NCBI GenBank assembly: GCA_039969355.1
Contig: JBDVOA010000031.1
Span: forward strand, 186,001-250,000
DNA: 64,000 bases
Direction of reading: 5' to 3'
Source: JL08 sp039969355
GTDB taxonomy: Bacteria; Pseudomonadota; Alphaproteobacteria; Rhodobacterales; Rhodobacteraceae
How positions within the stretch are numbered: the first letter of the stretch is position 1; each line of letters opens with the position of its first letter. The notes under the pieces were generated by a model. It was not told the DNA's origin. It did not search any database and saw nothing but the letters and a program-made list of their open reading frames with translations. A program made the translations under genes and the position numbers. Below are positions 17,531 through 26,409 of this stretch, piece by piece.

Positions 17531-18277
17531 TCACTCGCCCCGTTCCTTCCAACGGACCATCTGTCGCAATACACCATGCAGCATCTGTACATCCGCGCGT
17601 GTCATCGGCATTCGGGACCATAGATTGCGCAGATTGACCTTCATACTCGCGGCCTTGTCGGTTGGATAGAAGAACCCGGCTGTTTCCAGTCGCTGCTCAA
17701 AATGCTCGCCCAGCTTTTCAACCTCGATTACGGGTGCCCAATCGGTGCCTGCCATTTCGATCGTCTCGGCCACTATATCCGCGGTTTGGCGTTGCCACTC
17801 ATAGCCGGTCAGCAAAACGCATTGCCCTAGATTGAGAGACGGGAAAGTTGGGTTCACCGGAACTGAAATTATGGCATCTGCCCGCGCAATATCCTCGTTC
17901 TCCAGGCCGGAACGTTCCGGTCCAAAAAGAACCGCAACCTTTTGACCTTGAGCGATTTTCTCGCGCGTAATCTCCATTGCGCGTTCGGGCGACACAACAG
18001 GCTTGGTCAAGTCGCGCGGTCGGGCTGTGGTCGCAAAGACGTAGGTGCAATCACCCGCGGCATCGGCGACTGTATCAAAGATACCGGCCTCATCCAGCAG
18101 CCGACCCGCGCCACTTGCCATCACGACGGCCTTTTGATTGGGCCACCCATCGCGTGGCGCGACAATCCGCATCCGGTCCAGACCAAAATTCCACATCGCC
18201 CGCGCGGCGGCACCAATGTTTTCACCCATCTGTGGACGCACCAGAATAAACGCGGGCTGTGGCAACTCACTTGGCAT
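17531..18277 (-). CDS. trmJ: tRNA (cytidine/uridine-2'-O-)-methyltransferase TrmJ
   Basis: A SPOUT-class methyltransferase that 2'-O-methylates position 32 of several tRNAs. The 248-aa protein starts with PAFILVRPQMGENIGAAARA and contains the knot motifs VLFGPERSGLENEDI and VPVNPTFPSLNLGQCVLL, typical of TrmJ. The C-terminal tail contains the helices usual for this family. It is divergent from the ThiE-like gene with a 158-nt gap that should hold both promoters. Confidence 0.92.
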   Translation of the reverse strand: MPSELPQPAFILVRPQMGENIGAAARAMWNFGLDRMRIVAPRDGWPNQKAVVMASGAGRLLDEAGIFDTVADAAGDCTYVFATTARPRDLTKPVVSPERAMEITREKIAQGQKVAVLFGPERSGLENEDIARADAIISVPVNPTFPSLNLGQCVLLTGYEWQRQTADIVAETIEMAGTDWAPVIEVEKLGEHFEQRLETAGFFYPTDKAASMKVNLRNLWSRMPMTRADVQMLHGVLRQMVRWKERGE

Positions 18278-18435
18278 TACAGTCTCCTGACTCTCGGCGC
18301 TGCTCTACGCCTCCGGCCTCTCTGCTGCAATACATCGACTTACCCGCCGGAAAATTCAATCGGCAACGGCTAATGCGTTTTCTTCTTTCTTCAGACAGGC
18401 TACACGCAGCACTAACACCAAAATGGAGCCATCCG

Positions 18436-19056
18436 ATGGACGCGCCTGAGCAGCCACAGATTTATCTCATCACACCACCAGAGTTCGAGCTTTCGACGTT
18501 TCCAGACCGGCTAGCGGGCGTGCTTGATGCGGGGCCTGTCGCCTGTGTCAGGCTGGCCATGTCCAGCCGGGATGAGCAGGTGATATCAAAGGCGGCGGAT
18601 GCTTTGCGCGAAGTTACCCACGCGCGGGACGTTGCGCTTGTGATCTCGGAACATCTGATCATGGTGGAACGTCTTGGTCTTGATGGCGTGCATTTGTCGG
18701 ATGCGTCAAAGTCGGTGCGCTACACTCGAAAAGAGTTGGGCGAGGATGCTATAATCGGCAGTTTTTGCGGCATATCACGCCATGACGGGTTGAACGCTGG
18801 CGAGGCTGGCGCGGATTACATCAGTTTTGGCCCCGTTGGCACCTCATCGCTTGGCGATGGCATTACGGTCGACAAGGACGTGTTTGAGTGGTGGTCGGAC
18901 GTGGTTGAAGTGCCTTGTGTGGCCGAAGGCGCGCTGGACACCGATTTGATCCGAGCGCTTGCGCCCTACACCGATTTTTTTGGCATCGGTGAAGAAATCT
19001 GGGATCGTGACGAACCGGCTGCGGCGCTTGAAGACCTGCGCAAGGCCATGGGCTAG
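18436..19056 (+). CDS. Thiamine phosphate synthase-like protein (ThiE family, divergent)
   Basis: A 206-aa TIM-barrel protein. The ThiE-like features are DGVHLSD, GSFCGISRHDGLNAGEAGADYISFGPVGTS (split here by function: a phosphate-binding GPVGTS loop) and VAEGALDTDLIRALAP. The usual IND-R segment near the pyrophosphate site reads VISEHLIMVERLGLDG here, so a key Asn-Asp pair is missing and true synthase activity is doubtful. An upstream open frame reaches 18259, but GGAG 10 nt before the ATG at 18436 supports this start. The stop overlaps the stop of the convergent HupE gene by four bases. No other thi gene is nearby. Confidence 0.75.
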   Translation: MDAPEQPQIYLITPPEFELSTFPDRLAGVLDAGPVACVRLAMSSRDEQVISKAADALREVTHARDVALVISEHLIMVERLGLDGVHLSDASKSVRYTRKELGEDAIIGSFCGISRHDGLNAGEAGADYISFGPVGTSSLGDGITVDKDVFEWWSDVVEVPCVAEGALDTDLIRALAPYTDFFGIGEEIWDRDEPAAALEDLRKAMG

Positions 19057-20192
19057 AAAAATACCCGTTCTACAAACCAATACGCGCCGACCAACGCAAT
19101 AAGGACTGATGCGGGCACAGCAATCCGCGCGCGATACCACGGCTTGTTTCGGAACCAAACTCCAGCAAGGGCAAAGGCAATCGCGATCACCGTGAGTTGG
19201 CCGAATTCTACACCCACATTAAAGCCAACAAGGGCCGGGAAAAACTGCGCCTCTGGCAGTCCGTATTCCTCCAAGACGGAGGCAAAACCCAATCCGTGCA
19301 GCAATCCAAAGCAAAAAATTACAATGGGACGCCAGCGGCTCAGCTTGTTAGTGAACAGGTTCTCAACCGCCACATAGGTAATTGATGCCGCAATTAACGG
19401 CTCAACGATGGAGGCTGGAACTGACACCCACCCCAATGCCCCCAATGCCAGCGTGACCGTGTGCGCCAGCGTAAAGGCGCTGATCTGCCACAGGAGCGGG
19501 CCCAGTCTTGTAGAAAGAAAAAACAGCCCCAGAACAAACAGGATGTGATCCAACCCCTTGGGCAAGATATGATCAAAGCCGATGGGGATATAGGAAACAA
19601 AAGTGGCCCATCCCCCCAACTGATCCCCGCCGGCCAATGCAATCACCGGACTGGTCGCTCCACCTTCTATGATCCCAGTAAAGGGGTCTTCCACCCCGAT
19701 CTGGCGCAGCACCAATGCGCCTGCCCCACGCGGCCAGCCAAGTGTCAGCTCTGACGCGCTTGACGCCACCAACCCCGCGAGTGTCACATGCGAGGTACGC
19801 GGCAAATCCACATCACCCAACGGGTCAACTTTGGTTGCAACCAGTTTCAGCGGAACCTGCGCGCCATTTACCTCAATCACGATGCCTTGCGCCCAGACTG
19901 GCACAAAAGAGTCCAGGCGATCCTTGAGCGCCTTGGACGGCATCGCTCGCAGGCTGTCATAATCCCCCGATTGCACCGTTTCGTCGGTATCGTCGATCCC
20001 GTCCAGATCAATGCCAGCCATGTAAGCTTCTGCATTCAAACGCAAAACCAGCGTCAGCGCACCATCTGTCACGTCCAGATCACCAATTGTTGGCGTGACT
20101 TCATGCGCCAGCACCGCTAGGCTCACCAACGACCAAAATGCTGAAACTAAGGCAGCAAATAAAAGCCTGATGCTAAGCCTATAGAAAGTCAT
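19053..20192 (-). CDS. HupE/UreJ family membrane protein
   Basis: A 379-aa protein. It has a signal/anchor helix (residues 8-28), a long extracytoplasmic domain starting at AHEVTPTIGDLDV, and a C-terminal HupE/UreJ membrane domain with IPIGFDHILPKGLDHILFVLG, FTLAHTVTLAL and HGLGFASVLEE. These His-rich helices are thought to handle nickel or another metal in hydrogenase and urease clusters. No hydrogenase or urease genes are in the window, so the role is open. Its start codon lies only 6 nt from that of the divergent DUF4198 gene. Confidence 0.82.
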   Translation of the reverse strand: MTFYRLSIRLLFAALVSAFWSLVSLAVLAHEVTPTIGDLDVTDGALTLVLRLNAEAYMAGIDLDGIDDTDETVQSGDYDSLRAMPSKALKDRLDSFVPVWAQGIVIEVNGAQVPLKLVATKVDPLGDVDLPRTSHVTLAGLVASSASELTLGWPRGAGALVLRQIGVEDPFTGIIEGGATSPVIALAGGDQLGGWATFVSYIPIGFDHILPKGLDHILFVLGLFFLSTRLGPLLWQISAFTLAHTVTLALGALGWVSVPASIVEPLIAASITYVAVENLFTNKLSRWRPIVIFCFGLLHGLGFASVLEEYGLPEAQFFPALVGFNVGVEFGQLTVIAIAFALAGVWFRNKPWYRARIAVPASVLIALVGAYWFVERVFF

Positions 20193-20198
20193 ACACCC

Positions 20199-20996
20199 AT
20201 GTTCCGTGCCATTGCGCCAGCCTTGACGTTATTGTGCCTGTCCAGCGCAACATATGCGCATGAATTCTGGATTGAACCCCAAAATTACCAGATCGAGAAA
20301 GGCGCACCTCTTGTGGCCGACCTCAAGAACGGGCAGAAATTCAAAGGGGCCAGCCTCGCCTTCTTTGATCGGCGTATCGAACGCTTTGAGCTTTTTCAAG
20401 GTGGTGACGCCACCCCAGTCGAAGGTCGACTAGGCGACATCCCCGCCTTGCAGGGAACCGCAGGGGATGATGGTTTACTGGTGGTGATCCACCAGACGGC
20501 CCCCAGCAAAATCAGCTATAAGGAATGGGAAAAGTTTCAGGCTTTTGCTGATCACAAGAATTTCGGTGAGATGCGCACACGCCACGAAGCGCTTGGTTTT
20601 CCAACGGATAAATTCAAGGAAACCTACACACGGTATGCCAAGGCCCTGATTGCGGTAGGCGACGGTGCCGGGGCGGATGTCACCACCGGTATGGAAACAG
20701 AATTTGTCGCTCTGTCAAACCCTTACACGGATAACTTAACGGAGGGGATGGTGGTTCAGATTCTCTATCAGGGTGCGCCACGGGCGGATGCGCAAATTGA
20801 GATATTTGAGCGCGCGCAGGACGACACCGTCATAATCACAACGGTTCTTGCGGATGCCGAGGGACGCGCCTTGGTTCCGGTTCTACCCGGTCATTCTTAT
20901 TTGCTGGACGCGGTTGTCCTGCGCGAAGCGCCCAAGGGCGGTGACACGGTTTGGGAAACACTTTGGGCGGCGCTCACTTTTTCTGTTCCGGACTGA
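20199..20996 (+). CDS. DUF4198 domain-containing exported protein
   Basis: A 265-aa periplasmic protein with a clear signal peptide (MFRAIAPALTLLCLSSATYA, then HEFWIEP). HEFWIEP just after cleavage is the DUF4198 hallmark, and the C-terminal part is a beta-sandwich-like region (LSNPYTDNLTEGMVVQILYQG, then DAEGRALVPVLPGHSYLLDAV). DUF4198 proteins are often near nickel or cobalt transport genes, which fits the divergent HupE/UreJ gene. The function is unproven. Confidence 0.8.
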   Translation: MFRAIAPALTLLCLSSATYAHEFWIEPQNYQIEKGAPLVADLKNGQKFKGASLAFFDRRIERFELFQGGDATPVEGRLGDIPALQGTAGDDGLLVVIHQTAPSKISYKEWEKFQAFADHKNFGEMRTRHEALGFPTDKFKETYTRYAKALIAVGDGAGADVTTGMETEFVALSNPYTDNLTEGMVVQILYQGAPRADAQIEIFERAQDDTVIITTVLADAEGRALVPVLPGHSYLLDAVVLREAPKGGDTVWETLWAALTFSVPD

Positions 20997-21032
20997 CTTG
21001 CACCTGCGCCCATTCCCCGCCACAACCCGAAT

Positions 21033-21926
21033 ATGAGCAAATCCGCCGATATCCTGTGTATTGGGTCAGTCCTGTGGGATGTGATCGGTCGATCCGCCAG
21101 CGCAATGCGACAAGGGTCAGATGTGCCAGGACGCATCACCCGGTTACCGGGTGGTGTTGCAATGAACATCGCGATGACATTGGCGCGGTTTGGCATGACG
21201 CCCGCCCTATTGACTGCGATCGGGCGCGACGTTGAGGGCGACGAGATGATTTCCGCCTGCACGACACGCGGCATGATCACAGATTACATCTATCGCTCAG
21301 AAGACCTGCCAACCGACCTCTATATGGCCGTTGAAGGGGCAAACGGCCTGATCGCTGCAATTGCGGATGCGCATTCGCTGGAAGCGGCCGGCGACAAGAT
21401 CTTGCGCCCTCTTATTGACGGAACTCTTGGCTCTGCGGCCTCACCGCACGAGGGACCTGTCGCCCTTGATGGCAATCTGACGCTCCGACTTCTGGATTCG
21501 ATTGCCAAATCAGATGCCTTCGCAAACGCTGATCTGCGTGTCGCCCCTGCGTCCCCCGGCAAGGCTGAACGGCTCGCGCCGTTCATTTCCCGCAAACGCG
21601 GAGTGCTTTACGTGAATCTTGAAGAGGCCGGGCTGCTTTGTCACACAGAATTTCAATCGTCACACGCAGCCGCGGAGGCACTGCTGGCACGCGGAGCGCT
21701 ACGGGTTCTGGTTACGGATGGCGGAAATGATGCGTCAGAGGGCTGCCGAGATGGCATTCTGACCCAAACGCCACCTCCGGTACTGGTGACCCGTGTCACC
21801 GGTGCGGGTGATACTTTTATGGCAGCGCACATTGCCGCAGAATACGCCGGTTCGGATCGCACCGAAGCCCTGTCCCGCGCGCTTTACGCTGCAGCCACCT
21901 ACGTTTCCGGAGAGACACCTCTATGA
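21033..21926 (+). CDS. psuK: Pseudouridine kinase (PfkB family)
   Basis: A 297-aa PfkB sugar kinase that should phosphorylate pseudouridine to pseudouridine 5'-phosphate. The PfkB features are the N-terminal GRITRLPGGVAMNIAMTLARFG and the C-terminal anion-hole motif VTGAGDTFMAAHIAAE, where D is the catalytic base. The identity as PsuK rather than another PfkB kinase rests on the 4-nt ATGA overlap with psuG downstream, which is the known PsuK-PsuG pairing. Confidence 0.88.
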   Translation: MSKSADILCIGSVLWDVIGRSASAMRQGSDVPGRITRLPGGVAMNIAMTLARFGMTPALLTAIGRDVEGDEMISACTTRGMITDYIYRSEDLPTDLYMAVEGANGLIAAIADAHSLEAAGDKILRPLIDGTLGSAASPHEGPVALDGNLTLRLLDSIAKSDAFANADLRVAPASPGKAERLAPFISRKRGVLYVNLEEAGLLCHTEFQSSHAAAEALLARGALRVLVTDGGNDASEGCRDGILTQTPPPVLVTRVTGAGDTFMAAHIAAEYAGSDRTEALSRALYAAATYVSGETPL

Positions 21927-22840
21927 TCGACCTGATCTATTCAGACGAAGTTGCTGCAGCTCAGGGTAACGGCACCCCCATCGTCGCGCTGGAAAGTACA
22001 ATCATTACACATGGCATGCCCTATCCACAAAACTTAGAAGTGGCCCGGCAGGTTGAGGGCACCATTCGTCAGGGCAATGCCGCACCTGCAACCATCGCCG
22101 TTCTGGACGGGAAGTTGCACATCGGGCTCGGCCCGGAACAGTTGGAAACGCTGGCACAGGCCAAAAATGTCGCCAAACTTTCACGCGCCGACATGGCAGC
22201 CTGTATGGCGAGTGGCAGTACAGGTGCCACGACCGTAGCCGCGACAATGATCAGCGCACGTCTTGCGGGAATAGAGGTCTTTGCGACCGGCGGCATCGGC
22301 GGCGTGCACCGCGGGGCAGAACTTGATTTTGACATCTCGGCGGACCTGAACGAACTGGCCCAAACCCCTGTCACGGTTGTTGCCGCCGGTGCTAAGGCGA
22401 TCCTTGATCTGCCAAAAACCCTTGAAGTCCTGGAATCGCTTGGAGTGCCGGTGATTGCCTATGGTCAGGATCAGCTTCCCGCTTTTTGGTCTGCTCGGTC
22501 CGGGCTGACGGCCCCTTTGCGCATGGATAGCCCGGATCAGATTGCAAGCGCTCACCGAATGCGTGCCGCGCTTGGCCTGCCGGGTGGACAACTGATTGCC
22601 AACCCAATCCCCTCAAGCGACGAAATCCCGGCCACCACTCTGGCCCCGATGATCACTCGTGCGCTCGACGATGCAGCGCACCACAAGATCACCGGCAAGG
22701 CCGTAACGCCCTACCTGCTTCAGCGTATCTATGAATTGACCGATGGAAAATCGCTGGAGGCAAACATCGCACTGGTCCTCAACAATGCCCGGTTGGGAGC
22801 AAGAATCGCTCACGCTTTGGGCGCTATGCCTGCCGACTAA
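21923..22840 (+). CDS. psuG: Pseudouridine-5'-phosphate glycosidase
   Basis: A 305-aa enzyme that splits the C-C glycosidic bond of pseudouridine 5'-phosphate to uracil and ribose 5-phosphate. Family signatures are VALESTIITHGMPYPQNLE near the N-terminus, GATTVAATMISARLAGI, the FATGGIGGVHRGAE loop and VVAAGAKAILDLPKTLE, with the catalytic Lys expected within the last. It is translationally coupled to psuK, so the pair forms a pseudouridine salvage unit for modified-RNA turnover. Confidence 0.94.
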   Translation: MIDLIYSDEVAAAQGNGTPIVALESTIITHGMPYPQNLEVARQVEGTIRQGNAAPATIAVLDGKLHIGLGPEQLETLAQAKNVAKLSRADMAACMASGSTGATTVAATMISARLAGIEVFATGGIGGVHRGAELDFDISADLNELAQTPVTVVAAGAKAILDLPKTLEVLESLGVPVIAYGQDQLPAFWSARSGLTAPLRMDSPDQIASAHRMRAALGLPGGQLIANPIPSSDEIPATTLAPMITRALDDAAHHKITGKAVTPYLLQRIYELTDGKSLEANIALVLNNARLGARIAHALGAMPAD

Positions 22841-22867
22841 CCACGGGGGGTGTAACTCTGACTCATA

Positions 22868-22903
22868 CGGACATGAATTTCTGAATCCCGCCATACATGT
22901 CCG
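22868..22903 (+). repeat. Inverted repeat downstream of psuG
   Basis: Perfect 8-base arms CGGACATG and CATGTCCG are separated by 20 bases, 27 bases after the psuG stop, with no clear T-run after it. It may be a weak transcript end or RNA-stabilising stem. Confidence 0.3.
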
Positions 22904-23054
22904 CCTTTAATCCTTATCCAAGATCAACCGGTCCCGTGGGTCATTGTGATAATGCCGCCAACGCAGACTTGGCTGGCTTTCACTGCGGCTGAACCAATGG
23001 CTGCTTTCGGCAGGCCTTCATTGACGGTTCTCTGATTGCCGCATTGTTGGTTAA

Positions 23055-23546
23055 CTAGGCTGTACTTGTCTCCAGCGGCTCAGCGTTTACTTTATCTGGA
23101 TCTTTTTCAAGGACCAAACGGCCATGAATTTCCATGGGCCTATCCGCTTCTGTTTGCCTGCCTGCACCTGATTGTGGCCCAATGTCGCCAATACCAGAGA
23201 TTTGGACGATACGCCCTACAAGATCAGATCCACCCATGATCACCAGAGTGCTGATTGCGATATCAATGAAGGGTGACGGATCCCCTCGCAGAATGATGCC
23301 GATAATGCGCAGTTCAGGGAACCACCAGACCGCTAACAGGGCGATTACCCCCGAAATTACGGCATATGCGATCAAGTAACGCCGCTTCATTTTGTATTTC
23401 TCGATCTTGTTCGAAATCAGTTCCGGGTCACGAAGATGCCGTTTCCATTGAGGGGCATAAGAGAGGCCAAACAAGATGGCCTTTGCCAGCCGATCCGTCG
23501 AGAAGGCCAGTATCATGATAAGGACAAGTGCACTTGTGGCATTCAT
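23055..23546 (-). CDS. Hypothetical inner-membrane protein
   Basis: A 163-aa protein that I do not recognise. It has three probable membrane segments: residues 6-28 (LVLIMILAFSTDRLAKAIL), about 58-78 (AYAVISGVIALLAVWWF) and about 93-112 (IAISTLVIMGGSDLVGRIV). A basic loop (KIEKYKMKRR) precedes the second, and a soluble charged tail of about 50 residues follows. AAGGA lies 9 nt before the ATG. It starts 21 nt after the stop of the upstream unknown exported gene, so the two are probably one operon. Confidence 0.7.
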   Translation of the reverse strand: MNATSALVLIMILAFSTDRLAKAILFGLSYAPQWKRHLRDPELISNKIEKYKMKRRYLIAYAVISGVIALLAVWWFPELRIIGIILRGDPSPFIDIAISTLVIMGGSDLVGRIVQISGIGDIGPQSGAGRQTEADRPMEIHGRLVLEKDPDKVNAEPLETSTA

Positions 23547-23567
23547 TGGAATAATCCTTTCTGAGAA

Positions 23568-24107
23568 TCAGTTTTTGCGGACTAATCTGTAGGTCTTGGT
23601 TCTGGGTTGAATTCGCCTACAGTTGTGAGGGGCGAATCGTTTGTAGGTCACTCTGTCATAAACGTACCGAACAAAAAGCGTCTGGAAATCCGCTGAAGCC
23701 GTGAAGCTCAGTTCGCGCGACATAGTGTTGTCAGGATACTTACAACTATCGATTACGGCTTTCGGCCAACGGAGTTCGATTGTTCCGTCAAATGCTCGAT
23801 TGCCGGTATGCTTTGCAGAAAAGCTGTGATCGCCTTTCTTGAAACTAAAGATACCGTCGGCAGTGAAATTGGAGACCTCAGCGAATACGGCAGTCACCTT
23901 GCGACCAATATGTGTGATCTCAAGTTCAGAGTTCGGATCATATGGATCAAGCCAGGTGCCGGTTAGGTTGGGTTCAGTCGCTGCAGCGGCATACAAAGCC
24001 ACCGCCAATAAGGTTGTGACGATCCAACTTTTGGACAGTTTTTTGCGAAGACGCCGCACTGTCGATCGGTCGACCGGCCCCGAAAAGCGTAAAATCAAAC
24101 GTTTCAT
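23568..24107 (-). CDS. Hypothetical membrane-anchored or secreted protein
   Basis: A 179-aa protein of unknown function. After a basic N-terminus (RRLRKKLSK) a hydrophobic segment at residues 27-43 (WIVTTLLAVALYAAAAT) acts as a signal or anchor. The rest is rich in beta-strand pattern and begins NLTGTWLDPYDPNSELEITHIG, which resembles lipocalin-like domains that measure ligand binding, but this is only a pattern impression. GGAG stands 7 nt before the ATG. It is followed closely by the unknown membrane protein gene. Confidence 0.65.
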   Translation of the reverse strand: MKRLILRFSGPVDRSTVRRLRKKLSKSWIVTTLLAVALYAAAATEPNLTGTWLDPYDPNSELEITHIGRKVTAVFAEVSNFTADGIFSFKKGDHSFSAKHTGNRAFDGTIELRWPKAVIDSCKYPDNTMSRELSFTASADFQTLFVRYVYDRVTYKRFAPHNCRRIQPRTKTYRLVRKN

Positions 24108-24689
24108 GATTAGCTCCGATGCTAAAGAAACAGTACGTCAATCCACCATTTTGATGCGTCGAGATGAACGCCCAGCAACAAATTTTAGGTCACTTCGGTT
24201 CACACAGTGCTAATCGCACAACATCGGCCACAAATGTTTGTTCAGTTGCGAAATACTCGACCTGAAATTGGCATTTCTTATCCAGCGCTATCATAATGCA
24301 TTCTTATGTTCCCAAGTATATTGGAACGGTTTTAGTTTATGACTTCTTGCGATTTTCGACAAGGATGGAATAGCGGACCTTCGTCTACAGCGTCTGAGAG
24401 GCGTCCACTTACCTACGACAGCAAATTATTTGAATCGGGCCCAATCAGTGCGGGATTTCAGCCATGCCGACATTTGCTCGGCTTGGAGCGATGGTCAATT
24501 CGTGCTCCTTTGAGACATTCGCAGCGCGCTTCATGAGCGGCAGCTATGCATTTTTGAACAAGCTGAATTGGTTGTTAACGCAAATGTTAAACGTCCCGCC
24601 GTGCTCCAATAGCGTTTCTTTAAACGCAGATCATTGTAGTGCCCCGTCAAAAGCCATAAGTAGCGGTGGCAAAGGCAAACGGACATGCG
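24108..24689. other. Intergenic region without a supported gene
   Basis: About 580 bp between the divergent unknown gene (minus) and the DUF502 gene (plus). Two short plus-strand open frames (24339-24536 and 24464-24706) lack ribosome sites and known motifs. No repeat, tRNA or terminator was recognised. Confidence 0.45.
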
Positions 24690-25379
24690 ATGAACACCCC
24701 ATTTGATGATAAGGAGCCCGTGCGCAAACCCCGGCCGTTTGCAGCCCTTCGCGCATCCTTTCTTACCGGTCTTATCGTTATCGCTCCTGTCGGCCTGACG
24801 ATCTGGTTGATTTTGGCCGTGGTTGGCTGGATTGATGGATTTGTCCTGCCTCTGGTGCCATCCAAGTTCCGCCCAGAACAATACATTGGCATCAATCTGC
24901 GTGGGGTTGGTGTTTTCATCTTCCTGATCTTCACAGTCATAGTTGGCTGGGCGGCTAAAGGCATTATCGGCCGCTCTTTGATCCGATTTGGTGAGAGCGT
25001 TGTTGAACGGATGCCGGTGGTGCGCTCTATTTACTCCGGGATCAAACAAATTTCGGAAACTGTATTTGCGCAGTCAGAGCGATCTTTTGAAAAGGCTTGC
25101 CTGATCCAATATCCACGCAAGGGTATCTGGGCCATCGGTTTCGTGTCCACCACCGCCAAGGGCGAGATCGCCAGGCGAGCTGAAACCAGCGGCGAACTCT
25201 TGTCGATCTTTCTGCCGACCACACCGAACCCAACCTCGGGTTTTTTGCTGTTTGTGCCAACAGAGGACGTGATCGAACTAGATATGACGGTTGAAGAAGC
25301 AGCAAAGCTGGTGATTTCAGCCGGTCTTGTTTATCCCAACGGCAAAGACCCGACGCTACCGCCACCCGAAGACGACTAG
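24690..25379 (+). CDS. DUF502 family inner-membrane protein
   Basis: A 229-aa protein from the ATG at 24690; a GTG at 24666 would add eight residues, and neither start has a strong ribosome site. Two N-terminal membrane segments (FLTGLIVIAPVGLTIWLIL and GVFIFLIFTVIVGWAAKG) are followed by the DUF502 core PVVRSIYSGIKQISETVF and the motif PTTPNPTSGFLLFVP. The family is widespread, and its molecular role in bacteria is not settled. The stop overlaps the convergent patatin gene by four bases. Confidence 0.85.
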   Translation: MNTPFDDKEPVRKPRPFAALRASFLTGLIVIAPVGLTIWLILAVVGWIDGFVLPLVPSKFRPEQYIGINLRGVGVFIFLIFTVIVGWAAKGIIGRSLIRFGESVVERMPVVRSIYSGIKQISETVFAQSERSFEKACLIQYPRKGIWAIGFVSTTAKGEIARRAETSGELLSIFLPTTPNPTSGFLLFVPTEDVIELDMTVEEAAKLVISAGLVYPNGKDPTLPPPEDD

Positions 25380-26407
25380 TTAAACATATCTTCCAGCTTG
25401 ATTGTGCTTTGTTCGTTCAGGGCGGATTTGTGCTTTGAAAGAAACCTTTCAGCCGCCTGCTGACCGGCCTTCTTAAGTTCGTTCAGGATGTAGGGGTTAG
25501 GAAGTGTTTTGGTCGCGACCGACAATTCGTTCATCAGTTCATCGTCCGCGATCATATGTACAAGAACCCGATTCATCTCACCAGGCTTGAGCTTGCCTTC
25601 GGTCAACAGCCGCTGAACAAATCCGATGGCGCGCAATTCGCGCAACAAAGATGAATTGAAGCTGACTTCGTTGATCCGGTTTTGAATTTGCTGCGGCGTG
25701 CGCGGCACTTCCTTTCGTTCCAGAGGATTGATATTGACGATGACAATGTCGTCCGGCAAGTCTCCTTCAAACAACGGAAAAAGTGCCGGGTTGCCAGTGT
25801 ATCCCCCATCCCAGAACGCCTCGACCTGCTTGGTTTCGGTGTCAAAAAATTCGACGGCCCTGAACATAGTAGGCAGGCAGGCTGAGGCCAGAATAGCGTC
25901 TGTCGTGATGTCCTCGCCTTTGAACACGCGCACTTTACCATTGCGCACGCGCGTCGCGCATATGAACAATTCGGGACCTTCGTCGATACACGCGATGCAC
26001 TCATAATCAAACTCATCAACGATAGTGCGCAATGGATTGGTATAAAACGGCCCGTAGCTATAGGGCGACACCATACGCGTCCAGGTATCGATCATCATAT
26101 AGGGTAGCGAGTGTTCAAGCGCGTGCGAAACAGCGGCTGGACCAGATCCTGCCATCCAACTGGTCAAGAGCGAGTTATCAACGGCGCCAATCTTGCCCCA
26201 TAGCCAATCCAGATTTTCCTGTGCGCCTGTGCGGCCACCATGGATCATGCCGGCCTTTAACGCGGCCCCATTCAAAGCACCGGCTGAAGTTCCGGAAATA
26301 CCGGCAATTTCGATGTCTTTTTCGTCCAAAAGTCGATCGAGAACACCCCAGGTGAACGCCCCGTGCGCACCGCCGCCCTGCAGCGCGACATTGATCCGCT
26401 TTACCAT
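25376..26407 (-). CDS. Patatin-like phospholipase
   Basis: A serine acyl hydrolase of the patatin family, about 343 aa from the ATG at 26407. It has the oxyanion-hole motif LQGGGAHGAF, the nucleophile motif GTSAGALNG with the catalytic Ser and the second dyad member in FWDGGYTGNP. A C-terminal domain of the DUF3734 type follows. There is no signal peptide. It begins 2 nt after the stop of the 3-hydroxybutyrate dehydrogenase gene, a pairing often seen in organisms making polyhydroxybutyrate. That suggests granule or lipid turnover, but the substrate is not known. Confidence 0.88.
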   Translation of the reverse strand: MVKRINVALQGGGAHGAFTWGVLDRLLDEKDIEIAGISGTSAGALNGAALKAGMIHGGRTGAQENLDWLWGKIGAVDNSLLTSWMAGSGPAAVSHALEHSLPYMMIDTWTRMVSPYSYGPFYTNPLRTIVDEFDYECIACIDEGPELFICATRVRNGKVRVFKGEDITTDAILASACLPTMFRAVEFFDTETKQVEAFWDGGYTGNPALFPLFEGDLPDDIVIVNINPLERKEVPRTPQQIQNRINEVSFNSSLLRELRAIGFVQRLLTEGKLKPGEMNRVLVHMIADDELMNELSVATKTLPNPYILNELKKAGQQAAERFLSKHKSALNEQSTIKLEDMFN

Positions 26408-26409
26408 TG

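Noticed and set aside
18278..18435. Possible thiamine riboswitch before the ThiE-like gene
   Set aside because: No THI-box conserved blocks (such as CUGAGA and ACCUGA) were seen in this gap.
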